A stretch of 64,000 nucleotides of DNA from Filobasidium wieringae (taxonomy: Eukaryota; Basidiomycota; Tremellomycetes; Filobasidiales; Filobasidiaceae): contig BCIV01000014.1 of NCBI GenBank assembly GCA_001600055.1, positions 558,001-622,000 on the forward strand, written 5' to 3'. Below, piece after piece: positions 23,489 to 35,605 of the stretch (its first letter is position 1; every line of letters starts with the position of its first letter). The notes under the pieces were generated by a model, which saw only the letters and a program-made list of their open reading frames with translations, searched no databases and had not been told where the DNA came from. The position numbers and the translations under genes were made by a program.

Positions 23489-26400
23489 TCATACTAAAGA
23501 ATGATCGTCCATCCGAACGACAGAATCAGTTATCTTGGGCTCTAGACCGTCGAATTCCGTGCTGTGATCTCTGGAGTAGACCATAAAGAATGGCCCTTGA
23601 TCGAACATCAGGCCCCAATTATCCGTGACAAGCTCTTGGAAGGAGGCCTATGATGACGGAAGGTCAGTACCCGTTCAACAATTCCAGCATCTGCAGGATC
23701 CACCTTTTCCAAAACCCCATGCTGTATTCGCCACCAGTTCCCCTCAGGTCCCTTGATATATGATCGAATCGCGTTTAACCCAACCCAACCACTATTAAAA
23801 CATACCGAGTGAAGGTTGTACTAGATCCGGACGTTGAAGTCAGCTTACAACAAAAATGGCACCGAGAGTCAGGTAAAGCTTACCTTGTACCGTTTCAGTT
23901 GAGGAGTGTCCCACAAATCTCGCAAGGCCGATTGTTGTGCTTCTAGTTCCTGAGATAGTGCTGATATAGTTCCGATCGATCAGAACTGAGCATGTCTGCA
24001 GACAGGAAACCGCGGAGATCACGTACCAGCCTTCTTTGCAGCTAGCTTTTCTTTGACTTCTTGTAGCTATGACCAGCGTCATTAGTTTGCGAATTGAAGA
24101 GATTGATCAGCGATAATATCTCACCTGGTTCAGTGTGGCTCGCTTGATCGTCTCGGCCGCGACCTCGCTGCCCTCGGGAATGTAATCAGTTTCGAAGTGT
24201 TTCGTCGCGCTGTTAGGTCACAGGAGTATCAGTCTCGCATTCCTCAGGAAGGTGGAGAGGAGTCCAATACCGATCAATCATCTTCTCTATATCATGGGTT
24301 TGATATTTCGAGAGTCCTTCGATTTCCTTCTGTAGGGACTGAATCTTGGTGTTGTTTGCGTTCTGCTTTTCGGTAAGTGATTTAACTTGCTCGTGGTTCT
24401 CGAGCATGAATCGATCTATTTCAACCGAGAGCTGGCTGATCAGCTGGCGATACATAAATCTTGACAGATGACGCCATGACTGACCGAAATAGATCGTTTC
24501 CTGTAGCTCGACCAGGACCTCGCCTCCGACTTGACCAGGCGACCGATCAGCCTTCCCCATCCCAATACAGAACACTTCGGCCACTTCCTTGAAAGCGACT
24601 TCGGGTTGTTTAAGGCTAAGAAATCTAGCCAGACAATCGGAAACGGATTTGTCGAGTTTCGGATCGTGTTTTAATTCCCAGCAATGGTCGAACATCTTGA
24701 TTTGCGGGTCTGACGGAGCTCCCGCGCGAGATGTGAATACTCTGCAATGAGTCAGGTCAGTAAGAGTCTGAGTAGGCTTTTATCGGAGTCATGGCGTACT
24801 TCAATAACTCCGTCAACCTGGAATCAAACTGATCAGACTCCTCTACGGGGATGGTAGCCTCTGGAGGATCATCTTGAGTCAAGTCCATCGCATCGTCTTC
24901 TGACTTCGTTGGCGATGGTTTTACGTCATCCACATCACTCAAGTCGATCAGGTTGTTCTCGTCTTTCCCTTTCGCTTGCTCGATAACTTTGCTCCTACTG
25001 ATTCTGCAACGCTCAGCAGCCGATCCAACATGGTGCATCATTCCTAGACCCAAATGACATCAGCGTTTCCACGGAAAATAAAATAGAACGAGGGCAGAAC
25101 CGACTATAAGTAGCTTGACCCAATCCTATGCTCCCGTGTTTCAGTCCGAATCTATCTAGCTTCAAGGTCACCCAAGTAGAATCCCGATCGCTCGATTCGT
25201 ACTTCTTGCAGAGATCCTGCATGAAGGCCAATATATCCAGGTCTACAAGATCGATCGGGTTAGGATATTTTAATTTCCGGCTTAATTGAAGGACAAAGAC
25301 ATACCTTCAATCGATCCCTTCAGGGTGTTCAAGTCAAGGTGACAAACCGCTTTCCTCACGGCGGGAACGCTTATCAGAGCTTGGATAGCGTGAGCGGAGA
25401 AAACGCTATTCTCCATCTTGGTCCGTACCAATAAAGGCCTATCGCCTTCGCATTAGTTACGTTCGGAGATTCTTTCAGATCCAGATCCATGTAGACCTAC
25501 ATTCCAGGTTCTCGTCGAATATAAACCTCTTCCTCATCTTCATCAGCCTTCCAACTATCGTTCGCTTCCTTCTCCACATCCGCCATCCTCACATCGACCT
25601 GAACGAGATCTTCCACCTTGCCCTCCTCCGCTCTAGAATGAGAGGTGGGCTCGTCCTCCGGTGACGGTCCGGACATACTGAGTTTGATAGCCTTTTGTAG
25701 AGCCTCTTCTTCTTCGTCCTTGTCGATGGGATATTGGTCCATTACAGGAGGGGGTGAACCGGTAGGAGAATTACTCCATACGGAAACGTCCCGCTTGGGT
25801 GGTGGTGCGTCTTTACCGAACAAGACCATTCCCCTGGTTTCATCGACCGTATCATCTTCGACCCTGGAGAGCGTTCCGTCCTTCTTCTCCCCCTCCTGAA
25901 CCAGGTCTTTCGATTCCGCTTTCACTGCCTCCTGATCGAACCTGACTTCCTTGTGCGATCGATTCAAGAACGGGTTATTCGATCCTGGCACTATATCAGC
26001 GGCCTTATCAATGGGTTGATTCTCCGGCATGAATGCGTAGAACGGGTTCGTATGTGTTCCCGGTCCTGGTGGTGGTGGTACCGTTCTCGTTTCTTTGATA
26101 TCGGGAGGAGCAGGGGTAGGTGATCTCGCTCGTCTCGACGGTACGGAGGTGGGAGGAGGACCAGGGGGTAGATCATAAGAAGTAGAAGGGTTGGAACTTT
26201 GGGAAGCTTTTATCGCCGCTTCTAGAGCTTCATCTTCCGTCATTCCTTCTGGGTAATATATTTTCTCAGCCCGGCCTGGAAAATGCAGAAATTCCGTAAG
26301 GACAAGAAAGATAGGAATTGGAATTGTGCTTACGAATGTTCTGCCATTCCGTCCTCCTTCTATTCCCTTCGTTCCCATCCAAAGCAGAGACAGTGGGACT

Positions 26401-26732
26401 AGGCGATCGAGGCGTCATGACTCTAGACTCAAAAGGTGTAGTAGGTCTAGGGGGTAAGGTAGGAGGATCGACATCGATAGGCACGTTTTCAAAATATTGG
26501 GCCACATTCTCTGGCTATCGCCGTGAGGACCGAACTTGATTTCAGTCCTCGGTTCATATCGTTTGCAAGATCGAATTATGCTCACGGGACCACCAGAACC
26601 CTCAGGCATCCCCTCTAATATCCAATTGATCGCGGCTTCTCCATTCCCAAACCGACTCGCTGCCTTCCTCGCTTGGTCCTCGGGAAAGCCCATGGCGACT
26701 ATATCATTGTAGATATTCTCATTCATCCTCAT
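23489..26732 (-). CDS. USP25/28-like protein (UBA, UIM, UIM, USP fold), probably inactive
   Basis: Twelve exons with fully consistent phases (26732-26586, 26514-26334, 26275-25501, 25438-25305, 25242-25105, 25043-24800, 24741-24271, 24209-24125, 24066-24027, 23942-23884, 23820-23704, 23647-23489) give 849 residues. A UBA domain (residues 8-45, MGFPEDQARKA) is followed by two ubiquitin-interacting motifs (about 121-135 and 295-312, ALQKAIKLSM). The USP region begins near 368. In family members the Cys box reads GNTC; here the aligned residues are M-E-N-Ser379, followed by the conserved FSA and IQAL. Near the C-terminus (LHSV...YIKGPEGNWW) the catalytic His position is Ala775 and the Asn/Asp position is Gln/His. 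The protein likely binds ubiquitin chains but cannot cleave them. It is divergent from the TANGO2 gene, with 221 bp between starts. Confidence 0.75.
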
Positions 26733-26953
26733 CCGATGTCCAATTTCTGCTATGTCCAAGTGAAGAAGTTGTTGAGTGGACAGAAAGAATTGCGGAATTG
26801 ATCGAGACCACGAGAGATGAACGGATAGATATTCCTCCAACAAATAGATCCCCAAGTCTCAGCTCTACCGACTATGACTAATCACCTTCCGACCCCTCTC
26901 TTCCCTTCTTCTCCTTCTCCTCACCCTCATACCAATCGTCCAAAACATCTCTG

Positions 26954-28422
26954 ATGTGTATCATCCTCCTCTCCATCCCTCCGCCTTCAAGCGAGTATGT
27001 TTTGATACTAGGGAGTAATCGGGACGAATACCTCGCCCGACCTACGTTGAATGCCAGATGGAACGAGTTCCCGTCGGGATCGAATGAGGATACGGGCAGA
27101 TCGCTCAGGGGTCAAAGACCTCGGGTAACTGAAGATGATAGTGCGGAAGATATTCGTGGAAGTTTATCGGGAGATTTGAGTGAGCGATGGTTAGGTGGCC
27201 GTGATCTGAAAGCAGGAGGGACATGGTTGGCCTTGACCAAATCCACCTACGCATTATCGACGTCCGTTCCCCGTAATCCCACTTCAACCCCAGCCTCAAA
27301 CTCAACCCCAAACTCAAGCTCCCCAGCCCCAAGCTCAGGGTCAAGCTCAATCCCCACCCCACCCTATTCCCCACAATGTACGACCCTCAGAATAACAGGC
27401 CTGACGAACATCCACGACCCACCCACCTCTTCCTCTTCCTCTCAAGCGCAAGCACAGGGACAAGAGAATACGGGGAAGAAAAGCCGGGGAGACCTGGTCC
27501 TTGATTCTCTACGTTCTCTGCACCCAGGTCCTCGAGGTACTGAGGTACAAGGCACAGGCCGCGGAGGTCAAGATGACGATAACGAAGAAGAAGAGAAGAA
27601 GAGTAATATCGATCTGAAATCCATCCCCCTCTACTCCAGTTTCAACCTCCTTGAGATCGACCTCATCTTCCCCCGCTCTTCCCCCATCTCCACCTCCAAA
27701 GCGTCTGAACCGAGAGTATCAGTCCGAGTCGTCTCCAACCGGACCGAACCTCCCGTCACTCTCATCCCCCTCCCCTTGTCTCCGTACGCTAGCTCCTCCG
27801 ATGAAGACCCGCTAGCGGACCCAACGAGAAAAAGGGGAGTGACTTTCGGGTTGAGTAATTCCGTTGTGGAAGAACCGTTTGAGAAGGTTTTGAAGGGCTG
27901 TGAGCGGTTGGGGGAGGTTTTACCGGACAGGTGGAGTGGAGGGGATGAACGGGGTGAAGGGGATAGAGAGCAGACTCGGGAGGGGTTGGTTGAGAGGATG
28001 TTTGAGTTACTCGCGTGAGTGATCGAGGTGATTCGTTTGATATCAATTTTGGCTTAGGGACTGATGGTTCAAGTCGGTCCTTTTCCCGTGTACTCGTACC
28101 ATGGGATAGTGAATCGGTGCACGAACGTCTAACGGGGTCACAAGACCTCCAACGAAACATTTCCATCCCCCTCACGTTCATGCCCCTCGATACCCCTATC
28201 CCCAGCTCGGACCCCAGTACCGCCTCCAGTACCGCCCCTAGCATCAACACGCCCAATCCGAACTCGGGCAAGAACGCTTATGGGACCCGGACCAGCACGG
28301 TGATCTTGGTCAGACGGACGGGTGAGGTGGTCTATGTGGAGAGGGATCGGTTGTGGTTGGACGAGCAAGGAGAGGTCCGACCGGGTGGGACGGAGGATAG
28401 GAGGGTTTCCTTTACTGTATGA
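26954..28422 (+). CDS. TANGO2 / NRDE family protein
   Basis: Two exons (26954-28014, 28074-28422) encode 469 residues. The N-terminus MCIILL leads to the family's signature NRDE at residues 22-25, followed by RPT, a KAGGTWLALT segment, GLTNIHDP, SRGDLVLD, FNLLEIDL, a VSNR motif and TFGLSNSV, all in the order seen in TANGO2 (about 280 residues in animals). The extra length comes from Ser/Thr/Pro and Gln/Ala low-complexity insertions. TANGO2 proteins have been linked to ER-Golgi organisation, lipid metabolism and haem trafficking; the precise activity is still debated. No signal peptide is visible. The acceptor TTCAAG at 28073 was chosen because it keeps the frame; an upstream TTAG would not. 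Confidence 0.85.
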
Positions 28423-28964
28423 TAATTTAATCAATTGATATGGGGTAGTCATACGTTTCACATCACGTGCCAAGCATAACTCCTCCTTCCGGTTCCGGAA
28501 CCGAAACCACCCGCGGATCTGAATCCGGGACCGAGATCCCTTTTCATGTCAGCCGATCACGTCATATGCTTCCTGCGCTGAACCTCCAGAGTAGTGGCTC
28601 TCGCTCGCGCTCTCGGCTGTGTGTGCTGTGGTGCTGTGTTTCATCGAATTGTCGGTAAAGCTCGGGTGCCAAAGGAAGGAAGGCAGGGAGCGAGTGAGGG
28701 TGCGATGTTTCACTGCTTTTCCGTGATGGAGCTGTTCTGATGTATTGCGGTGCAACTGGGGGGGTGGATGCTTCCATGTGAGACATGAGACATGTGATCG
28801 TAGCGAAAGGAGGGTGAGTGGCTGGTGAGATGGACTGTGGAATGAGATATAAATACGACACCATCGCAGTCGATTGGCGATTCGAGAGGAATGTCACCGA
28901 CCGGTCAACCGAATTAGCACTCGCACCACTCGACGTTTCATAATCCAAACAACTCACGTCGATC
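28423..28964. other. Promoter region of the GMC oxidoreductase gene
   Basis: About 540 bp without a supported gene. A TATA-like ATAAATA lies at 28851, 114 bp before the GMC start codon. Confidence 0.4.
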
Positions 28965-31609
28965 ATGAAACTCATTCCGCTCCTCGTCTCGCTCGTTCCT
29001 CTCACAACTCTCACCCTCGCTTCCCCGACTCCGAACCGCTCCAAAAGGGCCCTCACGACATCTTCCGCTGCCTCCCTCGATGCTTCGTACGATTACATCA
29101 TCGTCGGGGGAGGACTCGCCGGATCCGTGCTCGCTCGAAGACTGGCGAGTTCGGACAGGAACGTCAAGATCCTCCTGATCGAAGCCGGGAGCGATCAGGA
29201 ATCCAACCCGAACGTCTACGAAGCGGGGAAATATCAATCCACCTTCGATACTCCCCTCGATTACGCCTACGCTACCGTCCCCCAACGTTCCCAAGGATCA
29301 AAGGCCATCCGTGCGGGCAAGATGTTGGGCGGGTCCACGGGGATAAACGGATTGGCATGGACGAAACCTCACTCCTTCCAGATCGACGCGCTAGAACAGG
29401 TAGGGAATCAAGGCGTCGATTGGAAGCTCTTGAACGGGTATATGAGATCCGCCGAAAGGTTCTCCCCGCCCGGTTCGGCTTATCTCGCAGAGGAAGGTTG
29501 TCACGGTACTCAAGGACCTATCACGGTTCAGTACGATCGGGCGTCCTCCCCCTTGGCCTTCGAGACCAGGTTCAATCAGACCGTCGTGCAGAGCGAGGGT
29601 TTGAGGTTTGCGGGGGATTTGACTTGTGGGAATCCGGAGGGGGCTGGGCAGGTGGCTAACACCCGGGATGGGGATGTCAGAATCACTTCTTGTAAGCGAT
29701 TCGATTGTGCGATGGGAATCTGAAAGGCTGATGACGCTTTGGCGAGTATAGACAGAGGCTACTTGTACAACCAAGATCTACCCGGTCTAACCAGCAAGTC
29801 CCTCTCATCTTCCTCTCCATTCCTCTCCTACTAATCCCTCGCGCACTCCTCATAGTCCTCACCGACACCCAAGTGGGGAAAATCATCTTCTCCTCCCTCC
29901 GAGCGACGGGGGTAGAGTTCCAATCATCCGGCTCGACACGGACCATCCGGGCTTCATCGGAAATCATCATGGCGGCCGGATCAATCGGGACCCCCAAGAT
30001 CCTTCAACACTCAGGGATCGGTCCTCAATCCGTCCTCTCCTCCGCAGGGGTCCCGACGATTTTGGATCTACCGGTCGGAATGGGATTGGTCGATCAGGTC
30101 ACGACGACGACGAATTGGCAGTTCGGAGAAGAGAGGGGGGGAGGACAGGTCATCTTGTTCCCCAGCTTCGATGAGCTTTTTCAAGGTGACGAGGCCGATC
30201 GGATGCGTTCCATCCTCGAAAACGATCTTGCCGGTTACGCTTCGGCCGCTCAGGACGCGGGTGCGGTCCCTAACGGTGACGCCCTACTGAAAGTCCTGGA
30301 GATCCAGAGGGATTGGATCCTCAATCGCAACGCAGGGATAGCCGAATCTTTCGACTACTCCTATTCCTCTGGCGGATCGGTGAATACTCTGGGGTACGAT
30401 TCTTGGTACCTCCTCCCCTTCGGTCGAGGTAGCGTCAAGATCACCAACTCTGACGCCTACGATACGGCAGCGCTTTCCATCGATCCTCGATACTTTTCGA
30501 CCGAATTCGATCGGTTAGCTCAAGCCGCTATTACCCGGTTCACAAGGACCGTCTCCCGTGCTCAACCACTCGCCTCCGTGGTCCAATCGGAAGGGACTCC
30601 AGGGGATCAAGTTCCAGAGGGAGCCAGTCTGGATGAGTGGGCGGATTGGAGTGAGAGGAATTATAGGAGTAATTGGCACCCTATTGGGACCGTTGGGATG
30701 ATGAGTCGAGATATGGGTGGGTGTGTCGGGTCGGATTATAAGCTCGTGAGTCTATGTTCAGAGTGGTCTTGGATGGGATCGAGGTTGATAGCTAAGACGG
30801 GTTCCGATGATTGACGCGTACTCGTACAGTACGGGGTCGAAGGGCTGAGAGTGGTCGATGGGAGTATCTTACCGTTCCAAGTCTCTTCCCACCTAATGAG
30901 CGTTCTATACGGACTAGTAAGTCGTGCCCATCATAACCACCGATCCAGCCAGCCCCTAATCACCGGTCACCTTCGTCAGGCCGAACGAGCGGCGGAAGTC
31001 ATTCTGGCAGACTATCAACCCGGTTCAGGCGGGGTGGGGAACGAGACCACTCCCGTCGTCCCCCCTACCCCACCTGCTTCTGGCGGAGGGAAATCGATCC
31101 ATCCTAATGGGGATACGACGAAATGTCTCGCCGTAGGAGGAACCCTTGCGGATGGAGCGCCAGTCCAGTGAGTTCCCGAGTTCCGAGGGGCGCGTAACTT
31201 GAGCTGTGCTAAAGCGTTTTATCACATCCAGGATCGGGAACTGCGATGGGTCCGCTTCTCAAGCGTGGACCATCAATCGAGGATCTACTATCATTCAAGT
31301 CAAGGGGACCCATTATTGTTTCGATTCCGGCGATTCGCCATCAAACGGCGCATTGGCCAAGATCTGGACCGTAAGTCGTCTCTTCTTTCTTACTACTCCG
31401 GTCGTGTACCGAGACCTCTTTGATTGCAGTGTTACCAAGGAATCCCAGCGCAAACTTGGTGGTTGACCGACGCAGGTGATGATCATATCGCCCTTCAGGA
31501 TTCCGGACTTTGCCTCGACTTGCCTGATGGCGACAAGACCGCCGGAAAGAGGTTACAGCTGTGGGAATGCGCCGGTCAGAATAACAACCAGAAGTGGACT
31601 TTGAGTTGA
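28965..31609 (+). CDS. Secreted GMC oxidoreductase fused to a ricin-B/CBM13 lectin module
   Basis: Seven exons (28965-29691, 29752-29793, 29856-30745, 30830-30916, 30980-31167, 31232-31370, 31430-31609) give 750 residues. A signal peptide (about 1-20) and a possible KR processing site precede the FAD-binding GGGLAG (residues 48-53). The usual GMC features follow: an acid [31 protein letters not shown], and the catalytic HP pair region (NWHPIG near 531, SSH near 574) with the AERAAEVI end. After a Pro/Gly linker near 605, the last 130 residues form a beta-trefoil lectin-type module with three QxW motifs (QAW, QTW, QKW). The enzyme probably oxidises an alcohol or sugar and yields hydrogen peroxide outside the cell, with the lectin targeting polysaccharide. 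Intron 2 is GC-AG. The substrate cannot be deduced. Confidence 0.88.
29794..29855 (+). other. GC-AG intron in the GMC gene
   Basis: Donor CCA|GCAAGT, acceptor CATAG. Only this GC donor gives a phase that joins the upstream exon to the downstream frame; the adjacent GT would shift the frame. Confidence 0.75.
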
Positions 31610-31873
31610 AGGTTATAAGGAATGTAGGATTGAAGGCATAAAGGATAGGGACTTGAGTTGCCGTACACATAATACAGGATATATAGGGGATTCATCATTT
31701 AGGACATATCAGGATAGTTGCTATAATTGTGCTTGTCGCTTTCTTGTCTATATGTTTACACATACATATTGATAACTACGCGAAAAAGCTATTTTCCCTG
31801 GGATATCATACGAACAAGATCTCGATTAACCGGCTAGTCCCCAGAGCCCAGAAGATACCTTTCCTTGAACCTA

Positions 31874-34463
31874 TCAAGCGTTACCTGTTCCCATCTTCGC
31901 TGCAGTCCTACCGCTAAGACCTTGATGTTCGTGTGGAACCTCGAACGTGGAGCCAACCGTCGGAGGCCCGTCAGTCTGCCCAGTGGTGCCCGTGTTGACC
32001 GCGACAGACTGTGAGATTACGGTGACCTTGAGCGAGGAGAGACGGGAATCGGACAGAGGTACTTCCTCGACGTTACACTGATATTTGGAGAATGAGACCA
32101 GTCGCTCGAGATTGCCGAATACTCAAAGACTTACAGCGTAAATTCGCCACTGCAATTTCTCTTCAATAAACTTCTTCACGGTATCATCAGATTGATTCGC
32201 TCCCACTTTCTTCAACAACTTGCGAGTCAGCTACGGGGGAAAAGGTCATTAGTATCCTTTATATGGCACCCGCTCGATGGTTTGTCGACTTGCCGAGACA
32301 TAGCCTTCCGTCAGAGCCCCCGCGCTAGCCTGGTCTTGACAATTCTCACAATGCTCAGCGAGCGAATTGACGAAAGTCCAGTGTGAACCAACGTAATCTT
32401 CTCCATCGAGATCACTCCCGGGAGCGGTAGTGGGTGTATCCGTAAGGTAGATCTTGACTGCAAAAGACTCGTTCAAGCAGTCCTTGCGCACTTGGATACG
32501 AGCGGACCATTCTTTGTAGACGTATCCGTTGGGTGTAGGAAGTGGTCCTTGTACAGTAGGAAATGGTACGCCGGGCGACTGGTCGGGATGCTGCATGAGG
32601 GCCTGAGCAGCGGAGCTAAGGTTTGACGAGTTGGACGGCTGGTTGGTCTCAACGGTTGTCTGTAACTTGTGCTCGTCTGAGTCCTTGTTTCCATCAGGAT
32701 CGGAACTAGTGGAGGCGACAGTCACTTTGACGGTAGCGATTTTAGACGCTACGGGGCCGGTGCTTTAGCCAAAAAGATTGCAGGAACCGATCTCAATATA
32801 CTTACCTGCCATTCCGGTTGCGCTTGCCGGGTTAACCTTGCCAGCGTGTTGGCCCATCACCTTCTGCAACGGAGCAGCAGCCATAAAAAGCCTAGCGTTC
32901 GGCGGCTTCACGAAGGAAGCGATCGAATCCGCCCCCTCACCATATAACCTTTTCAATCGCATTCCTAAATCCTCGTCGGAGGTGAAATCATCGTAGGTAT
33001 ACCCGAAGGTAGAGGTTTCTTTGATAGCATCAGAGTTCCAGTATTTCTCCCCAGTCGTTTGACTGTAAAACGGTTTGAGAGCTGCAAGAGCGCACAGTCC
33101 AGAATCAGTTCGCGCTGGTGGTGATATGACACAAGACTCACGGGTAGTCTTGTTGATGATCTTGTTGATGGGTTCAGTCAGGGTTGTCGCGGTATTCTTG
33201 TACGGCGTGACCCAAGTGTTTGGAGCCAAAGCCTGGAAAAGAGCGAGAACACGGTCGACCTGAGCGTGATGTAAGTAGAAAATCGGATCGAACGCTGTGG
33301 AAGAAAGCTTGTCTCAGTCCTGATAGTAAATTTACTGCCAAGTCGTAATAGCTGACCAGCAACAGCAGGATCACTCATATGGCCGTTACCGCCTACGATG
33401 ACATGGACCCCATCGTGTATCTCTTCAACACTATTCGCACCAAAACTCTCTCCCAAATCAGTTGACAAGTGATTGGCGAATGCGAACCAAGACATTCGAG
33501 GCGCGACGCCAAAGAGCTTGTTGAGCGAGCTCTGCAAGTCTGAATGATTTTCGGCAAATGTCCTAATAGCGCGCGTGTTGATGATGATCAGCATCATACA
33601 TGAGCCCGAGAAGGAAGCACTCGTGACCAAGACCTACCGTTGGAAAGCTTCCATGTTACTGGTAGCACCGCTTACTTGTGCAGGATTAGGGTACCGAACC
33701 GTTTGCTTGTAAACATCCAATTTACCCCTGAGCTGGGGGAACCCATTCTTGCCTCCTTGAAAGGTATAGCTGACTAGGGGGTTCTTGACGCGCTTTCGTT
33801 GGCCATCCGGCAGTGAAAGAATAGTTACTTGTAAATCGGTCAATACAGAAGGGACCTCGGGCGAGGCTGCCCAATCCCAATAAGGCAGACGCAAAGACTG
33901 AGCAAGATCGACCCAGGTTGAAGAGGATTCGTATTTTTGAGCGATATCCGTAGCGTGTTGATGGAGGGTTTGCTAACATTACGTGTCTTGACTTAGCGGT
34001 CTGTCAAGGACAGATAGAGCAAACTCACTTCGAATAACGCGACATAAGGGCGATGCCAAGTAGGGAACGTGTTTAGCGAGTGATGACAATAACCTGAGTC
34101 AGGAATTGTTTGTATCAGAGAACCTTCATGTCATTCAGGCGGTGACCAGCTTACCGTAGCTTGGGTTGCTCTGAACGGGTCCTGAGCCTTCCCAAGGCTT
34201 GAGCGGCTGCCCGTGTATTCCGCCGATGCCGTAGTGGCTCGTCGATTGACTTTGAGAGGTGTTCTGCATTGCAACTAGAATCGAACACGCAACAGTGAAA
34301 CAAATCGATAATGTCAGAGGTTGAAAGATTAGGACTTACTGAGCGCTTGGATGAACAAGGAGAAAGACTTTTCGTCCTTTGCCAATTCGAGGATGTTGAG
34401 CCTAGGAGGACTGGAACCTCCTTGAGATTGAATACCTGTGATGGCGGTGTGGACTGAAGACAT
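31874..34463 (-). CDS. Tyrosinase (binuclear copper monophenol oxidase)
   Basis: A multi-exon gene starting at ATG 34463 and ending at TGA 31874-31876. The CuA site shows HYGIGGIHG and [16 protein letters not shown]; then LRLPYWDW; the CuB site shows [18 protein letters not shown] and [14 protein letters not shown]. The C-terminal domain ([14 protein letters not shown]... GYVSLTRKLLK) is also present, matching the fungal tyrosinase pro-region that shields the active site until cleaved. There is no N-terminal signal peptide, as usual for the cytosolic Agaricus type. It hydroxylates phenols to diphenols and oxidises them to quinones, feeding melanin. One intron near 32293 uses a GC donor. It is convergent with the GMC-lectin gene, 264 bp between stops. 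Confidence 0.9.
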
Positions 34464-35605
34464 AGCTGTGACCTCGTTATGAAGGGCGAAGAGCGACCGC
34501 TATTTTCCTGAATATCTGGCTACTGATATCGAAGCATGTCGCTGTTTTAGCTGCACTATATGTACCTTTCGTCTAGTTGCGGGATCTCGAACCCCGTTGC
34601 GCGCCGTTTCATCACGGGACCAGATCTTTGTGGTGTGAAACATACCTTCTCTCAGAGAAAAAACTCGGTACCGCTAGCTGCGTGTGACAAAGGCACGTGT
34701 GATGATCTCTTGCGCACTGCAAATAATCATGATGCATAAGAGATCTTCCTTTGCGAGTCTTGTCGTGTCTCTGATATACGAGACAAGACCACCTTGGTTG
34801 TGCGCGTCCCTTGACGGAAGTTCCCTCAAATCACGCCTGTGCTCGCTTCATCTCAGCGACGGTGGACGATCAGCTCTGCGATCTGCTGTCTCTTTGTCGT
34901 CTAAGGTATCAGGGGACCTACCGTTGATTTTCAGGTGGCCACCTGATGATCAACGCAGGTGGACTATGTGACAGACCCTGATCTTCCAGGTCGCCTGACA
35001 GTAGCGGTCGTTTCCAAACCACATGCCCTAAGCAGCTAGGCACGAGACATCAAACTTGGTTTCTACGATATAGTAGCTTGTATCAGATGATGTTCTCTAC
35101 AGCTAAGACAGGTGGCATGTTTGCCAAGTACAAGTCGTGAAGCTGAGAATCATGTGGGCAAGCTGATCAGCAGGCGATTGAGCTGGATGACCGTAAAGAG
35201 AACTGCTTGTCTCTCTCCCCTCTACTCTTCCTTGTCGTCTCAAGCCATTTGAGCGGTATGACCAAGCGAAAGCACGATACCCGCTGGCTCGTTACCGAGA
35301 TTCGAGTAGAAGTCGTTATTTTTACGCTGTCTTCATTAGTATACATTGGTGTCGATTACTATCACATACAACGTTGAAAGTACATTTGACAATCCCAGAT
35401 CCGTGCTACCATATTATTTGAGCGAGTCGAACAGATCGCGCATCACGAGGGGTAAGATGTAGGCCCTGGCGAGCTCGACGTGGGTGAAGACTGCTCGACT
35501 CACTTCGTTGTAGCGATACGATGGGACCGATAAGAGGGACTATTGATCGGGGACACTTCGGCGGAGTACGGTCCCAAAGCATCGTCATGCTCGAACCCGG
35601 GAGGG
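34464..35605. other. Intergenic, tyrosinase promoter
   Basis: About 1.1 kb with no supported gene. It contains the tyrosinase promoter and the 3' end of the next gene. CAGGTGG recurs at 34932 (within a 14-bp palindrome), 34956 and 35109. Confidence 0.45.
34932..34945. promoter_or_regulatory. 14-bp perfect palindrome CAGGTGGCCACCTG
   Basis: The sequence equals its reverse complement and contains two CAGGTG E-box-type half-sites. Two more CAGGTGG copies lie downstream. It sits about 470 bp upstream of the tyrosinase start codon. Confidence 0.6.

Noticed and set aside
31020..31609. Ricin-type domain as a sign of a toxin gene
   Set aside because: Only the beta-trefoil carbohydrate-binding fold is present, fused to a redox enzyme; no toxin catalytic domain is seen.
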